Of a DNA stretch of 38,169 bases, positions 1-7,590 are shown piece by piece. Position 1 is the first letter of the stretch. Each line of letters begins with the position of its first letter. A model generated the notes under the pieces. The model ran no database searches. It worked only from the letters and a program-made list of their open reading frames with translations, and was not told where the DNA came from. The DNA comes from a virus, in the IMG/VR virus record IMGVR_UViG_3300008117_000119, positions 1-38,169 of that record; one strand, written 5' to 3'. The translations under genes were made by a program, and so were the position numbers.

Positions 1-862
1 ACTATCACCACTTGTTCCTGAACTACCGCTAGTTCCTGAAGAACCAGATGTACCTGAAGTACCACTAGTTCCTGATGTACCTGACGCACCATCTACACCA
101 CTTGTACCAGACGTACCACTTGAACCACTAGTACCAGACGTGCCGCTTGAACCTGATGTTCCTGAACTACCTGAAGTACCTGATGAACCACTTGTACCAG
201 AAGAACCTGATGTTCCACTAGAACCCGAAGTACCTGATGTACCAGAACTTCCTGATGTACCACTTGAACCTGATGTACCAGAACTTCCTGATGTTCCTGA
301 TGTTCCTGAGGAACCCGAAGTGCCCGAACTTCCACTAGTTCCACTACTACCACTTGTACCGCTAGTCCCTGAAGAACCAGATGTACCTGATGTACCACTT
401 GTTCCACTTGTACCTGAACTACCTGAGGTTCCTGACGAACCTGAAGTACCTGATGAACCACTAGTACCAGACGTGCCACTTGAACCTGATGTTCCTGAAC
501 TTCCTGATGAACCGCTTGTTCCTGAAGTACCACTAGTTCCTGAACTACCTGAAGTACCGGATGTACCACTTGTACCCGAACTTCCTGATGTACCTGAAGT
601 TCCACTAGAACCTGATGTTCCTGAGGTACCCGAAGAACCGCTAGAACCAGAAGTACCGGATGTTCCACTTGTACCAGAAGAACCACTTGTACCAGAAGAA
701 CCGCTAGTTCCAGATGTACCAGATGTACCAGCCGAACCCGATGTACCTGAAGTTCCATCAACACCACTTACGCCAGAAGAACCTGATGTACCGCTAGTAC
801 CAGACGTTCCTGAAGAACCACTAGAGCCTGACGTACCTGATGTACCACTTGTTCCAGATGTC
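1..862. repeat. Collagen-triplet DNA repeat (GTS/GSS codons)
   Basis: This is a tandem degenerate 9-nt-based repeat (units such as CCTGATGTACCA and CCACTTGTACCA on the plus strand) encoding Gly-Thr-Ser and Gly-Ser-Ser triplets on the minus strand. Synonymous third positions vary, so selection is on the protein. The low complexity leaves long open frames on both strands; these are mirror artefacts. Arrays of the same type in the adjacent gene lie at about 2071-2400, 2909-3006 and 3404-3720, giving scope for recombination between the two fibre genes. Confidence 0.85.
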
Positions 863-1635
863 ATGGCTGAGAATGGAACACCATCTATAACCAAACTACC
901 ACTTGTTATATTAACCGACCCACTAACGAATACTGAGCCAGTAAATTGATGTGTGTCGTCTGATGTGTCACCAAACTTCGTTGAACCCGATGTGTATAAA
1001 ATTGATGACGATACAATTGTAACATTATATTGTGTTGCTGTTATTGTACCATCAACGATTAATGAACCTGTTATTTGAAGGTCATTTGTTGTTGCATAAA
1101 AAGAACCTGTTTGTTGGAATAACGAACTTGCCGCCTGAAAATCAGCCAACTCGGTAATTGTGTTACCGATAATATCATCAATCCAATAACCTAAGTTTGT
1201 AAATGCACCTTCATTTTGTTGGAGGTTTCCTAATTTTGCTGCACCATCTACAACTTCATAAAAAATACCATATTGGTTTTCTTCAGGGAAGTTATTTGGT
1301 GGGTCATAATTAGAATTAATATATTCTCTTAAATTAGTGTCTCTTAATTCTATTGTTACACTAGTATCGGTATTACCTGTTACACCAATTACATCATATA
1401 TTTTTGATGATGGTAATGCAAATTTCATACCGACTAGTATGTCATTTGCGTTATATAAATTTAAATTAAGATTTGAATCTGGATATGCACCTTGTTGAGG
1501 TATTATAGTGAAATCACATATAAAGGACATATACACTCCATTATATGAATCACCTGAAGAATACGTTTCATTTGGAACTATTCCACCAAAATTAATACTA
1601 CCAATTATCAGTTTATCAGGAGCCTCTAATGCCAT
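1..1635 (-). CDS. Collagen-like tail fibre protein, 3' end outside window
   Basis: The reading frame starts at ATG 1635 (MALEAPDKLIIG...) and stays open to the left edge, so the C-terminus is missing. The first ~255 residues are a non-repetitive, beta-rich N-terminal domain, probably for virion attachment. They include a stretch of short Thr/Ser-rich beta repeats (SGSLIVDGTITA-like) typical of phage fibres. From about residue 258 the protein becomes an uninterrupted Gly-X-Y array built from GTS and GSS triplets, with rare GVD, GAS and GSA triplets. This resembles collagen-like phage fibres, but X and Y are Ser/Thr rather than Pro. It lies 14 nt downstream of the stop of another collagen-like gene with the same MAL start, so the two are probably cotranscribed paralogues. 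Tail or head fibre is an inference; the exact location on the virion is unknown. Confidence 0.8.
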   Translation of the reverse strand, partial: MALEAPDKLIIGSINFGGIVPNETYSSGDSYNGVYMSFICDFTIIPQQGAYPDSNLNLNLYNANDILVGMKFALPSSKIYDVIGVTGNTDTSVTIELRDTNLREYINSNYDPPNNFPEENQYGIFYEVVDGAAKLGNLQQNEGAFTNLGYWIDDIIGNTITELADFQAASSLFQQTGSFYATTNDLQITGSLIVDGTITATQYNVTIVSSSILYTSGSTKFGDTSDDTHQFTGSVFVSGSVNITSGSLVIDGVPFSAMTSGTSGTSGTSGSSGSSGTSGTSGTSGSSGVSGVDGTSGTSGSAGTSGTSGTSGSSGTSGSSGTSGTSGTSGSSGSSGTSGTSGSSGTSGTSGSSGTSGTSGTSGSSGTSGTSGTSGSSGSSGTSGSSGTSGTSGSSGTSGSSGTSGSSGTSGTSGTSGTSGSSGTSGTSGSSGTSGSSGTSGSSGTSGTSGSSGTSGSSGTSGSSGTSGTSGSSGTSGSSGTSGSSGTSGSSGTSGSSGTSGTSGSSGTSGTSGVDGASGTSGTSGTSGTSGSSGTSGSSGTSGDS

Positions 1636-1649
1636 TTTTGTTCTCTATG

Positions 1650-3866
1650 TTAAGTTGTTATACCAAATGTTATTATTACATTAGTACTACCCGAACCGGC
1701 AGCACCTGTATTTGTTGATGTTATTGAATAAATCACCATACCTGTCCAATTACCACCCGAATATTGTTGGAAAACACTATGTTGAGCAGTAGTTGTACCA
1801 TTTGGTGATTTGGATAGAACTTCTCCACCATTAACACCATGTGTCATTATATTCACAATAGGTTGTGATTGTAAACCGCTTGGTCTACCAACTTGTAATC
1901 TATTTAATGCAGGTATTGTAAAAGACCATCCATCAGATTCTAATGTTGCTTTATTTTCACCATTAGGACCTAATACACTTGCAATTGGTGTTGTTGGGTC
2001 TAAGGAACCTCCTGTCATATTTAATACAACTTGATATGATTTTACAGTTGCATCAACATAAAGTGGAGATGTTCCTGAAGTACCTGACGTACCGGCTGTT
2101 CCTGATGAACCATTACTACCACTTGTGCCCGATGTACCACTTGTACCGTTTATACCCGAAGTACCTGATGTACCGTTTACACCTGAAGTACCTGATGTAC
2201 CAGACGAACCATCAACACCACTTATACCCGAAGAACCTGAAGAACCGTTTGAACCTGATGACCCACTAGAACCTGAAGTTCCTGAAGAACCGTTTGAACC
2301 AGAGGTACCTGAAGTACCGCTTGTTCCATTAACACCTGATGTACCTGAAGAACCGTCATTACCACTTGTTCCACTTGTACCTGATGAACCGGCAATACCG
2401 TGTTCACCCATTGTAATTAATAAAAATTCATCATCATCAGAAGGGTCAACACCATTAACCGCAATTTGTGATACCACAAATTTTTCATAACCTACTTCAT
2501 AAGGTGTTGTGGATGTAATCTGTAATATTTTATAAACTGAAGAATCGGTTGACTTAATTAATTTTAATATTGAACCTTCACTTAAACTATCTAAGTATGA
2601 AGAAAAATCTACACTTGGTGAAAAACTATAATTACTAAAAGCAATACTGTTTGTTGTCGTTCCCCAAGACGCACTATCAACTTTGAAATATCCGTTTGAT
2701 GGTGCAACATTTGTATTTGTACTTGAATTGAATTTCCAAATAGCCAAATGTCCTTGATATCCTGCACTACCTGAACCTCCACCTCCTGTTATTTGTACTG
2801 TAACATTTCCACCACCATTATCAACAACAGTTGCACCACTAAAAGTGATACCTGAAATATTGTTAATTGGTGAACCACCTTGTTGTTTTACATATATTGA
2901 AGAAGATGTTCCTGAAGAACCACTAGAACCTGAAGTTCCTGATGTACCATTAACACCAGATGAACCTGATGAACCTGATGTTCCTGAACTTCCTGAACCT
3001 CCACCTCCACCAACAATAGTAACTCTCACATCACCACTTCCTAAATCAGAAATGGTTGCACCAGAAAATATAATTTTATCTACGTTGTTTATGGTGGTAG
3101 AACCATCCGCAACTGTGATTGACGAAACACCTGCACCACCACTTGTACCTGACGCATATAAATTTACAGTCCAATCGTTGTGTGAACTTGCACCTGATAC
3201 ACTTATAACTGTGAAAACTAACTGACCACTTACACTACTATATGATACAACACGACCAATTAAAAAGTTGTTTACATCATATGCAACAACTATTAACTGT
3301 CCAACTGAATATGATAATTGTGTATCAACAAAAATTGTTTGTGTTGTTGATGTTAATTCATCAATATCAGTTAATGTGGTATTTGATGTTGTTAAATAAA
3401 TTGCACCTGACGTACCTGATGTACCTGAAGAACCTCTCGCACCTGATGTACCAGATGAACCTGAGGAACCTGATTGACCGCTAGAACCCGATGTTCCTGA
3501 TGTACCATTGACACCAGATGAACCTGATGTACCTGAAGTACCATTAACACCAGATGAACCTGATGTACCTGACGTTCCTGAAATACCTGATGTACCGGAA
3601 GTTCCTGATGTACCTGATGAACCTGAACCGCCAGAGGTACCTGATGAACCTGAAGAACCCGCAGCACCTGTAGCTCCTGATGTGCCAGAACTACCCGATG
3701 AACCCGATGTTCCACTACCACTACCTGATACGTTTACACCATTTACTATTAAGCTATCGGTATATACGGCGGTCAACGGAGTTGAAGAAGAACCAAGACT
3801 GACAGCGGACCCTGAAGGGACATATTCACTATTAATTTGGTCCCAATTTATCTGTTGTAATGCCAT
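1650..3866 (-). CDS. Collagen-like multidomain tail fibre protein
   Basis: 738 aa. A short N-terminal segment (1-50, MALQQINWDQINSEYVPSG...) is followed by a Gly-Thr-Ser/Gly-Ser-Ser collagen-like array (about 50-155). Globular beta-rich domains (about 155-285, 325-480) alternate with further triplet arrays (about 295-320, 490-605). A C-terminal globular domain (about 608-738) ends the protein and could be a receptor-binding or trimerisation head. The repeated segment 'GATISDLGSGDVRVTI' / 'GATVVDNGGGNVTVQI' marks two related beta-domains. The architecture is that of a long trimeric phage fibre. The gene follows a strong terminator and starts just after a 9-bp hairpin, so it probably begins its own transcript with the fibre gene downstream. 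The binding target cannot be read from the sequence. Confidence 0.8.
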   Translation of the reverse strand: MALQQINWDQINSEYVPSGSAVSLGSSSTPLTAVYTDSLIVNGVNVSGSGSGTSGSSGSSGTSGATGAAGSSGSSGTSGGSGSSGTSGTSGTSGISGTSGTSGSSGVNGTSGTSGSSGVNGTSGTSGSSGQSGSSGSSGTSGARGSSGTSGTSGAIYLTTSNTTLTDIDELTSTTQTIFVDTQLSYSVGQLIVVAYDVNNFLIGRVVSYSSVSGQLVFTVISVSGASSHNDWTVNLYASGTSGGAGVSSITVADGSTTINNVDKIIFSGATISDLGSGDVRVTIVGGGGGSGSSGTSGSSGSSGVNGTSGTSGSSGSSGTSSSIYVKQQGGSPINNISGITFSGATVVDNGGGNVTVQITGGGGSGSAGYQGHLAIWKFNSSTNTNVAPSNGYFKVDSASWGTTTNSIAFSNYSFSPSVDFSSYLDSLSEGSILKLIKSTDSSVYKILQITSTTPYEVGYEKFVVSQIAVNGVDPSDDDEFLLITMGEHGIAGSSGTSGTSGNDGSSGTSGVNGTSGTSGTSGSNGSSGTSGSSGSSGSNGSSGSSGISGVDGSSGTSGTSGVNGTSGTSGINGTSGTSGTSGSNGSSGTAGTSGTSGTSPLYVDATVKSYQVVLNMTGGSLDPTTPIASVLGPNGENKATLESDGWSFTIPALNRLQVGRPSGLQSQPIVNIMTHGVNGGEVLSKSPNGTTTAQHSVFQQYSGGNWTGMVIYSITSTNTGAAGSGSTNVIITFGITT

Positions 3867-3867
3867 T

Positions 3868-3889
3868 TTATGTAAAGTCTTTTACATAA
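3868..3889 (-). promoter_or_regulatory. Perfect 9-bp hairpin abutting the fibre gene start codon
   Basis: The inverted repeat TTATGTAAA - 4 nt - TTTACATAA ends one base before the ATG at 3866. In the mRNA it would form a stem-loop directly against the start codon. It could be a translational control element, a 5' stabilising hairpin or a DNA operator; the sequence alone does not decide. It lies between the terminator at 3914-3945 and the fibre gene. Confidence 0.5.
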
Positions 3890-3913
3890 ATACTTTTATT
3901 CCACTTATGAGCA

Positions 3914-3945
3914 TAAAAAAAAGGGATTTTATTCCCTTTTTTTTT
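3914..3945 (-). terminator. Rho-independent terminator after glutaredoxin gene
   Basis: A 12-bp perfect stem (A8-GGGA at 3915-3926 with TCCC-T8 at 3933-3944) encloses a 6-nt loop and sits immediately after the TAG stop of the glutaredoxin-like gene. Read on the minus strand, the hairpin ends in eight T. It is A/T-symmetric and could act in both directions, but the only transcription reaching it from annotated genes is on the minus strand. Confidence 0.8.
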
Positions 3946-4218
3946 CTAAACGTGTTGTTTAATTATATTTAACCCTTCATCATCACTCATAAAATCCACA
4001 CCGGCAACATAAACCGGTCCTGTATCTGAATTGTTTTTACGTATAAAAATTGTTGGTAATGAGTTGTGTCCTGTTTGATTTACAACTTCATCCCATATTT
4101 TTTGATTATCATTTATTTCTATTTCATGAAAATCAATTGACTCAAGTTTAAGTCTTTTTTTAAGGGATTTACAATGTATACAATTATTTAACGTGAATAG
4201 AATTACATTAACCGACAT
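3946..4218 (-). CDS. Glutaredoxin-like thiol-disulfide protein
   Basis: 90 aa, the usual glutaredoxin length. The N-terminal strand VNVILFTLNNC leads to a CIHC active site (C13, C16). A cis-proline motif follows (SLPTIFI, P55), as does a late Gly-containing loop (YVAGVDF), all in the order expected of the thioredoxin fold. It probably reduces disulfides in the cytoplasm, for example recycling a ribonucleotide reductase elsewhere in the genome, as phage glutaredoxins such as T4 NrdC do. Its ATG lies one base before the stop of the upstream thioredoxin gene, so the two are cotranscribed and end at the terminator at 3914-3945. The CIHC active site is not the classical CPYC, so substrate preference is uncertain. 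Confidence 0.8.
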   Translation of the reverse strand: MSVNVILFTLNNCIHCKSLKKRLKLESIDFHEIEINDNQKIWDEVVNQTGHNSLPTIFIRKNNSDTGPVYVAGVDFMSDDEGLNIIKQHV

Positions 4219-4219
4219 A

Positions 4220-4528
4220 CTAAGTTAAACTATCTAAAATTTTAGTGTAAACACTATCAACATTGGCACCGATTGATTTACTTACCACTGTTTGACCATC
4301 ATAAACGATAATGGTAGGTACGGTTGTAATCCCTAATTCAGCAACATATTCCTGATTTTCATCTACATTAACTTTTAAAAATCTAACATGTGGGTATTTG
4401 CTCTCTAATGCTTCTAATCTTGGCATCAATGCTTTACATGGTCCACACCATGGTGCCCAAAAATCTACTAATAATCTTTGGTTTTGTGATTGTAATTGTT
4501 TTACTTGTAATCCTACTGCGTTTTCCAT
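4220..4528 (-). CDS. trxA: Thioredoxin
   Basis: 102 aa, full thioredoxin length. The classical active site WCGPCK is at residues 27-32, preceded by LLVDFWAPW, and the cis-Pro motif TVPT is at 69-72. The C-terminal region has the usual strand GQTVVSKSIGA. It should reduce protein disulfides in the cytoplasm; in phages thioredoxins usually serve ribonucleotide reductase or, as the host protein does in T7, a polymerase. It sits between an AAA+ ATPase gene (5 nt gap) and a glutaredoxin-like gene in one minus-strand transcript. An ATATTTATAA motif lies about 60 nt upstream, inside the ATPase gene. Family assignment is secure; the phage-specific partner is unknown. Confidence 0.93.
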   Translation of the reverse strand: MENAVGLQVKQLQSQNQRLLVDFWAPWCGPCKALMPRLEALESKYPHVRFLKVNVDENQEYVAELGITTVPTIIVYDGQTVVSKSIGANVDSVYTKILDSLT

Positions 4529-4533
4529 TTTTT

Positions 4534-5607
4534 TTAAAATCCTATTTTATTTCCTCGATTTATTGTTTTAAACACTTCAGTGTCTATGTTATAAATATCC
4601 GCCAATACCATACCTTCCTCAACAACATAATCTTTTTTTAAAGATTTTAAAAGTGTATTGGTGTCATCAACTGATAATTTTTCAAATTTATGTTCAGCAA
4701 TTAGTCTTCCTTTACGTAATAGAGCTTGATCTATTTTTTCTCTCTTCATGTTAAAGGTTGCAATAACTTGAATGTTTAAACAATCACCCAAAATACCATC
4801 AGTTAAGTTTAATATGTTTGAAACACCCGCAGGTGATCCATTACCTTCTCTATCTGAAATTACACGTTCAGCATCTTCAATAATTAAAATTGAATTTTTG
4901 TGATCCATCAAAAAAGGGATGATTGTTGGTTCAGATAACATTTCAGCCATTGATGGTGGAATAAATAATATATCCTTTTCTTTTACTAAACTTGTTAAAT
5001 GTTTAATATAAGAAGTTTTACCAGTACCAGGGTCACCGTGAAGTAATATAATTCCTTTATCGTGTGATTTATTTAATCTTTCAATTATTACTTTATGTAT
5101 TTTTTTGAATTCTTTTCCGTAATTCAAATCTAAATCAACTGGCGGTACCATTAAATCATAATCTTCGGTGTCTAAATGTCCCATATCACTTTTGACTAAG
5201 TGTATGTTAGCCTTTTTCTTTTTAGTTTCATATTTTTTAAGGGACTTTAAATCGAATTGGTCTTTTAATTCACCATTTACAATATCATAAGTAAATTCCA
5301 ATTGTATATTCCCTAATGTTGATTTTTCTGTGGATGTAACTGACCTAATGAAAATTTTCTTTTTTTGATTGACAAATAAAGATTGTGAGTGTGAATCGTA
5401 TCTTTTATTATTTGTTAAAATTCTTAAATCTTCATCAAATCCTAATTTTAATATTTCAGATATTACTAATGGATTGTAAACAATTTTACTATCAGTAAAT
5501 TTCGAAGGTAGTCTACCAAAAGAAATTAAATAATATTGTTCAGTAGGTATTTCATTTCCATATACACTATCATATAAAGGATAGTCAAGTGTTAGTTTTT
5601 TTTCCAT
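4534..5607 (-). CDS. AAA+ family ATPase
   Basis: About 357 aa from ATG 5607 (MEKKLTLDYP). An in-frame upstream start at 5655 would add 16 hydrophobic residues and overlap the upstream gene, so the internal start is preferred. The N-terminal ~170 residues are of unknown type. The C-terminal half is a clear AAA+ module: Walker A HGDPGTGKTS at about 190-199, Walker B ILIIEDAE near 240-247, sensor-1 VIATFN near 282, and an arginine-finger-like ALLRKGR. The layout resembles BCS1-like AAA proteins found in many T4-like marine phages, whose role is unsettled (remodelling of a protein or nucleic-acid complex). It follows the NusG-like gene and a small hypothetical gene and precedes thioredoxin on the same strand. 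Confidence 0.85.
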   Translation of the reverse strand: MEKKLTLDYPLYDSVYGNEIPTEQYYLISFGRLPSKFTDSKIVYNPLVISEILKLGFDEDLRILTNNKRYDSHSQSLFVNQKKKIFIRSVTSTEKSTLGNIQLEFTYDIVNGELKDQFDLKSLKKYETKKKKANIHLVKSDMGHLDTEDYDLMVPPVDLDLNYGKEFKKIHKVIIERLNKSHDKGIILLHGDPGTGKTSYIKHLTSLVKEKDILFIPPSMAEMLSEPTIIPFLMDHKNSILIIEDAERVISDREGNGSPAGVSNILNLTDGILGDCLNIQVIATFNMKREKIDQALLRKGRLIAEHKFEKLSVDDTNTLLKSLKKDYVVEEGMVLADIYNIDTEVFKTINRGNKIGF

Positions 5608-5642
5608 AAATAAAAATAAGTAAAATAATTTTATAAATGAAA

Positions 5643-5981
5643 TTAATTCAAACAAATCTTTCCAAAATTTGGATATTCAATAAAAATATTTGGATTTTCT
5701 TCAACAGTAATGTCGATATTTTCCTCAGGTCTAACAAAAGGTTTTTTATTAGATTCACTTTTTAAATCACTCATAGTTTTTCTTAATGATTCAAATTGTT
5801 CTTTATTTAACATTACTTCACCGTTTTTTTCAAAATTGATTTGTGAAATTTCTGAAAGGTGTTTGTAAAATATTTCTTCGTCGACATTTCCCAAAAAATA
5901 ATCATGTGCTTCTTGATTATTTTGAAAATAATGTTTTACCGACTGAATGTACATCAAAACTTCTGGAGATAATTTTCCCAT
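5643..5981 (-). CDS. Hypothetical protein, coupled to NusG-like gene
   Basis: 112 aa, not recognised. It is predicted helical in its first two thirds (MGKLSPEVLMYIQSV; EQFESLRKTMSDLK) with an acidic, Pro/Asn-rich C-terminus. No membrane segment or metal-binding motif is visible. Its ATG overlaps the TAA stop of the NusG-like gene (TAATG at 5979-5983), so translation is probably coupled. A role alongside the NusG-like factor is possible but rests on position only. Confidence 0.75.
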   Translation of the reverse strand: MGKLSPEVLMYIQSVKHYFQNNQEAHDYFLGNVDEEIFYKHLSEISQINFEKNGEVMLNKEQFESLRKTMSDLKSESNKKPFVRPEENIDITVEENPNIFIEYPNFGKICLN

Positions 5982-6505
5982 TAAGGTTTTCTTATTTGAT
6001 CCAAATGTAACGAAACTAATGTATTTCTACCAAAAATTTTAATTTCAACATCAACCTTCTCACCTTTGATTTCTTTAATAACACCATTAAAATCATTAAA
6101 AGGTCCATCTGAAACTATAATTGTTTCACCTGAGTCAAATTTTAATTTTTTACTCTCAATATGTTCCTCTAAAGTATCGTCTTTTAAAATTCGACGTACA
6201 TCCGTTTCTTTTAATAACAAAGGCATCCTATCTCCCATCATACCCATAATGTTAGGTATGGTTGATATTACTTTTAATTCTTCTTCTACCAATCTTTTTG
6301 GTGCTTCAAAATACAAATAACCACTATATAAAACTTTTTCTCTTATTACTTTTTTGTTTTTGACTAAAACAAATTCTTTTTCTGTAGGACAAATAAATCT
6401 TACAATATTGTTTATTTTACCTAATGAAATTTCTTTATTAAACTGTTCAGCTAAACTTCTTTCTTTACCGGGTAAAACTTTTACCACATACCAAATGTTT
6501 TCCAT
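5981..6505 (-). CDS. NusG-like transcription elongation factor
   Basis: 174 aa, about the length of bacterial NusG. An NGN-type domain (1 to ~110) begins WYVVKVLPGKERSLAEQF and carries the strand YSGYLYFEA (about 60-68), comparable to the NusG YPGYVFV element. A KOW domain (about 124-172) holds VSDGPFNDFNGVIKEI, the KOW hallmark around an invariant Gly. Between them lies MPLLLKETDVRRIL, similar to the linker before the KOW domain in NusG proteins. It should bind RNA polymerase and alter pausing or termination. A phage-encoded copy may act on host polymerase like the specialised paralogues RfaH and LoaP. An ATATTTATAA motif lies just upstream of its start. Family assignment is good; antitermination is an inference. 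Confidence 0.82.
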   Translation of the reverse strand: MENIWYVVKVLPGKERSLAEQFNKEISLGKINNIVRFICPTEKEFVLVKNKKVIREKVLYSGYLYFEAPKRLVEEELKVISTIPNIMGMMGDRMPLLLKETDVRRILKDDTLEEHIESKKLKFDSGETIIVSDGPFNDFNGVIKEIKGEKVDVEIKIFGRNTLVSLHLDQIRKP

Positions 6506-6509
6506 AATT

Positions 6510-6521
6510 TTTATAAATATT
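6510..6521 (-). promoter_or_regulatory. ATATTTATAA motif before NusG-like gene
   Basis: The motif reads ATATTTATAA on the coding strand and ends about 6 nt before ATG 6505. The same 10-mer occurs near 4589-4598, 30651-30660 and 32967-32976. It could be a promoter element or part of an AT-rich translation start; at this distance a -10 box for this ATG is unlikely unless initiation is unusual. Confidence 0.3.
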
Positions 6522-6522
6522 A

Positions 6523-7365
6523 TTAGTAATTCATTATTAGTACTTCAATTCCTTCATTTTGAGTACCGTCTTTTTTTGCTGCCGCCGCCTTTTTAAAACT
6601 TTTTTCCGACCATTTATATTGTTCTTTTGGAAACCATTCTAAAAGTTGTGGGAATTCATAATAAGATAAACTAAATTTACCTTTAATGGTTTTTAAACAA
6701 TCGGCCAATCTTTTGTGTGTATCGATTGTAAAAATATGATTTGAATAATAATTTTCAGTTTTCCAATATGGTGGGTCCATATAGTAATATGTTGTTGGTG
6801 AGTCATACTTTTCAACAACTTCTTGAAAATCCATATTTTCAACAAACGTTATTTTATCAAAATGTTCACGATATTTTGGGTGTTTCAATTTGTCCATGAA
6901 AATTAAAACCTTACATCTATATTTTCCTTTATAATCCATATAAGATGCAGTTTCAGGTTTCGAACCGGAAAAAACTTGTGTCAAAACGTAAACATATTTA
7001 CATGCAATTTCTAAACTATTTTCGTCAGTAATAACCAATTCATCACTAAACACCTCTTTCTGATATTGATTAAACATTTCTTCAAATTCAGGTGGTGTAT
7101 CTACAACATTTAATTGTTGACATGGGTAATGGGATAATGCCTCATGTAAAACATCATATTGTTTAGCCCATTTCATCAGATTAGAATTTAATCCGTTATA
7201 ATCGTTATAAACAACTGTCTTTAAATTAGGATATTTTTTTAAATCCATATTAAAGAACACCCAAAACATACCAGAAAATCCTTCTACATATGTTTCAATA
7301 TCTTTTGGTATATGAGGAACTATCCATTTACCAATACGAGCCTTACCTCCAATATAACTTATCAT
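6523..7365 (-). CDS. dam: DNA adenine-N6 methyltransferase, D12 (Dam) class
   Basis: 280 aa, the usual size for D12-class enzymes. The N-terminus ISYIGGKARIGKWIVPHIP is the family's first motif (K-G-G-K region). FSGMFWVFFN at about 30-39 is the SAM-binding FxGxG-like motif, VYND at 52-55 binds the adenine of SAM, and the catalytic motif IV is DPPYW at 197-201. The C-terminal NEGIEVLIMNY matches the family end. It transfers a methyl group from SAM to adenine N6, probably in a short palindrome. It may protect phage DNA or mask regulatory sites. It is the first gene on the minus side of the divergent promoter region at 7366-7437. In the Gly-rich SAM loop the usual second Gly is Trp (GMFW), a mild deviation. 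Confidence 0.88.
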   Translation of the reverse strand: MISYIGGKARIGKWIVPHIPKDIETYVEGFSGMFWVFFNMDLKKYPNLKTVVYNDYNGLNSNLMKWAKQYDVLHEALSHYPCQQLNVVDTPPEFEEMFNQYQKEVFSDELVITDENSLEIACKYVYVLTQVFSGSKPETASYMDYKGKYRCKVLIFMDKLKHPKYREHFDKITFVENMDFQEVVEKYDSPTTYYYMDPPYWKTENYYSNHIFTIDTHKRLADCLKTIKGKFSLSYYEFPQLLEWFPKEQYKWSEKSFKKAAAAKKDGTQNEGIEVLIMNY

Positions 7366-7437
7366 TAAACATTATTATTTATTATAAAATATAACCAAAA
7401 TATTTGAAAAAAAGAAATTAAATCGATATATTTTAAT
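7366..7437. promoter_or_regulatory. Divergent promoter region between dam and the plus-strand unit
   Basis: These 72 bases separate the only head-to-head gene pair in the window and must contain at least one promoter for each side. The sequence is almost pure A/T and includes TATATTTTATAATAAAT on the minus strand and ATATTTGAAAA on the plus strand. Both are near-matches to the Bacteroidota -7 box TAnnTTTG, though neither is exact. No inverted-repeat operator stands out. Confidence 0.5.
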
Positions 7438-7590
7438 ATGGCATGTTCAAATTGTAAAGAAAAAAAAGAGATTAAAGAAGAATTAATTAAATCAGGTGAG
7501 TTTGTAAGTAAGGGTATAATATGGTTTGCAGTAATATGGTCATTACTTGGTGGTTACGGTTTAATTACTTTGATTTCAAAATTTATATGA
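7438..7590 (+). CDS. Small CxxC membrane protein
   Basis: 50 aa, too short for many gene callers. MACSNCKEKKEIKEELIKSG gives a CSNC pair at residues 3-6 and a charged amphipathic helix, followed by one hydrophobic segment (about 25-48, GIIWFAVIWSLLGGYGLIT). It is probably a single-pass inner-membrane protein with a cytoplasmic thiol or metal-binding N-terminus. Its TGA overlaps the ATG of the next gene (ATGA at 7587-7590), which supports both being translated. It is the first gene of the only plus-strand unit. Function unknown; small phage membrane proteins of this type may act in superinfection exclusion or lysis timing, but nothing here proves it. Confidence 0.65.
   Translation: MACSNCKEKKEIKEELIKSGEFVSKGIIWFAVIWSLLGGYGLITLISKFI

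Noticed and set aside
93-949. Long open frames on both strands opposite the collagen-like gene (PEVPDVPLVP-type and VLLVQVVLLVQ-type proteins)
   Set aside because: They are mirror or shifted readings of the Gly-Thr-Ser repeat. The same happens at 2125-2490, 2222-2407, 3392-3721 and 3508-3972.
4534-5655. Longer start of the AAA+ ATPase at 5655 giving a hydrophobic N-terminal helix
   Set aside because: It would overlap the upstream gene and add a membrane-like segment not expected in this family; ATG 5607 fits better.
7521-7586. Upstream extension of the plus-strand 214-aa protein from 7521
   Set aside because: The extension is the out-of-frame reading of the small CxxC membrane gene; the ATGA junction at 7587-7590 is the better start.
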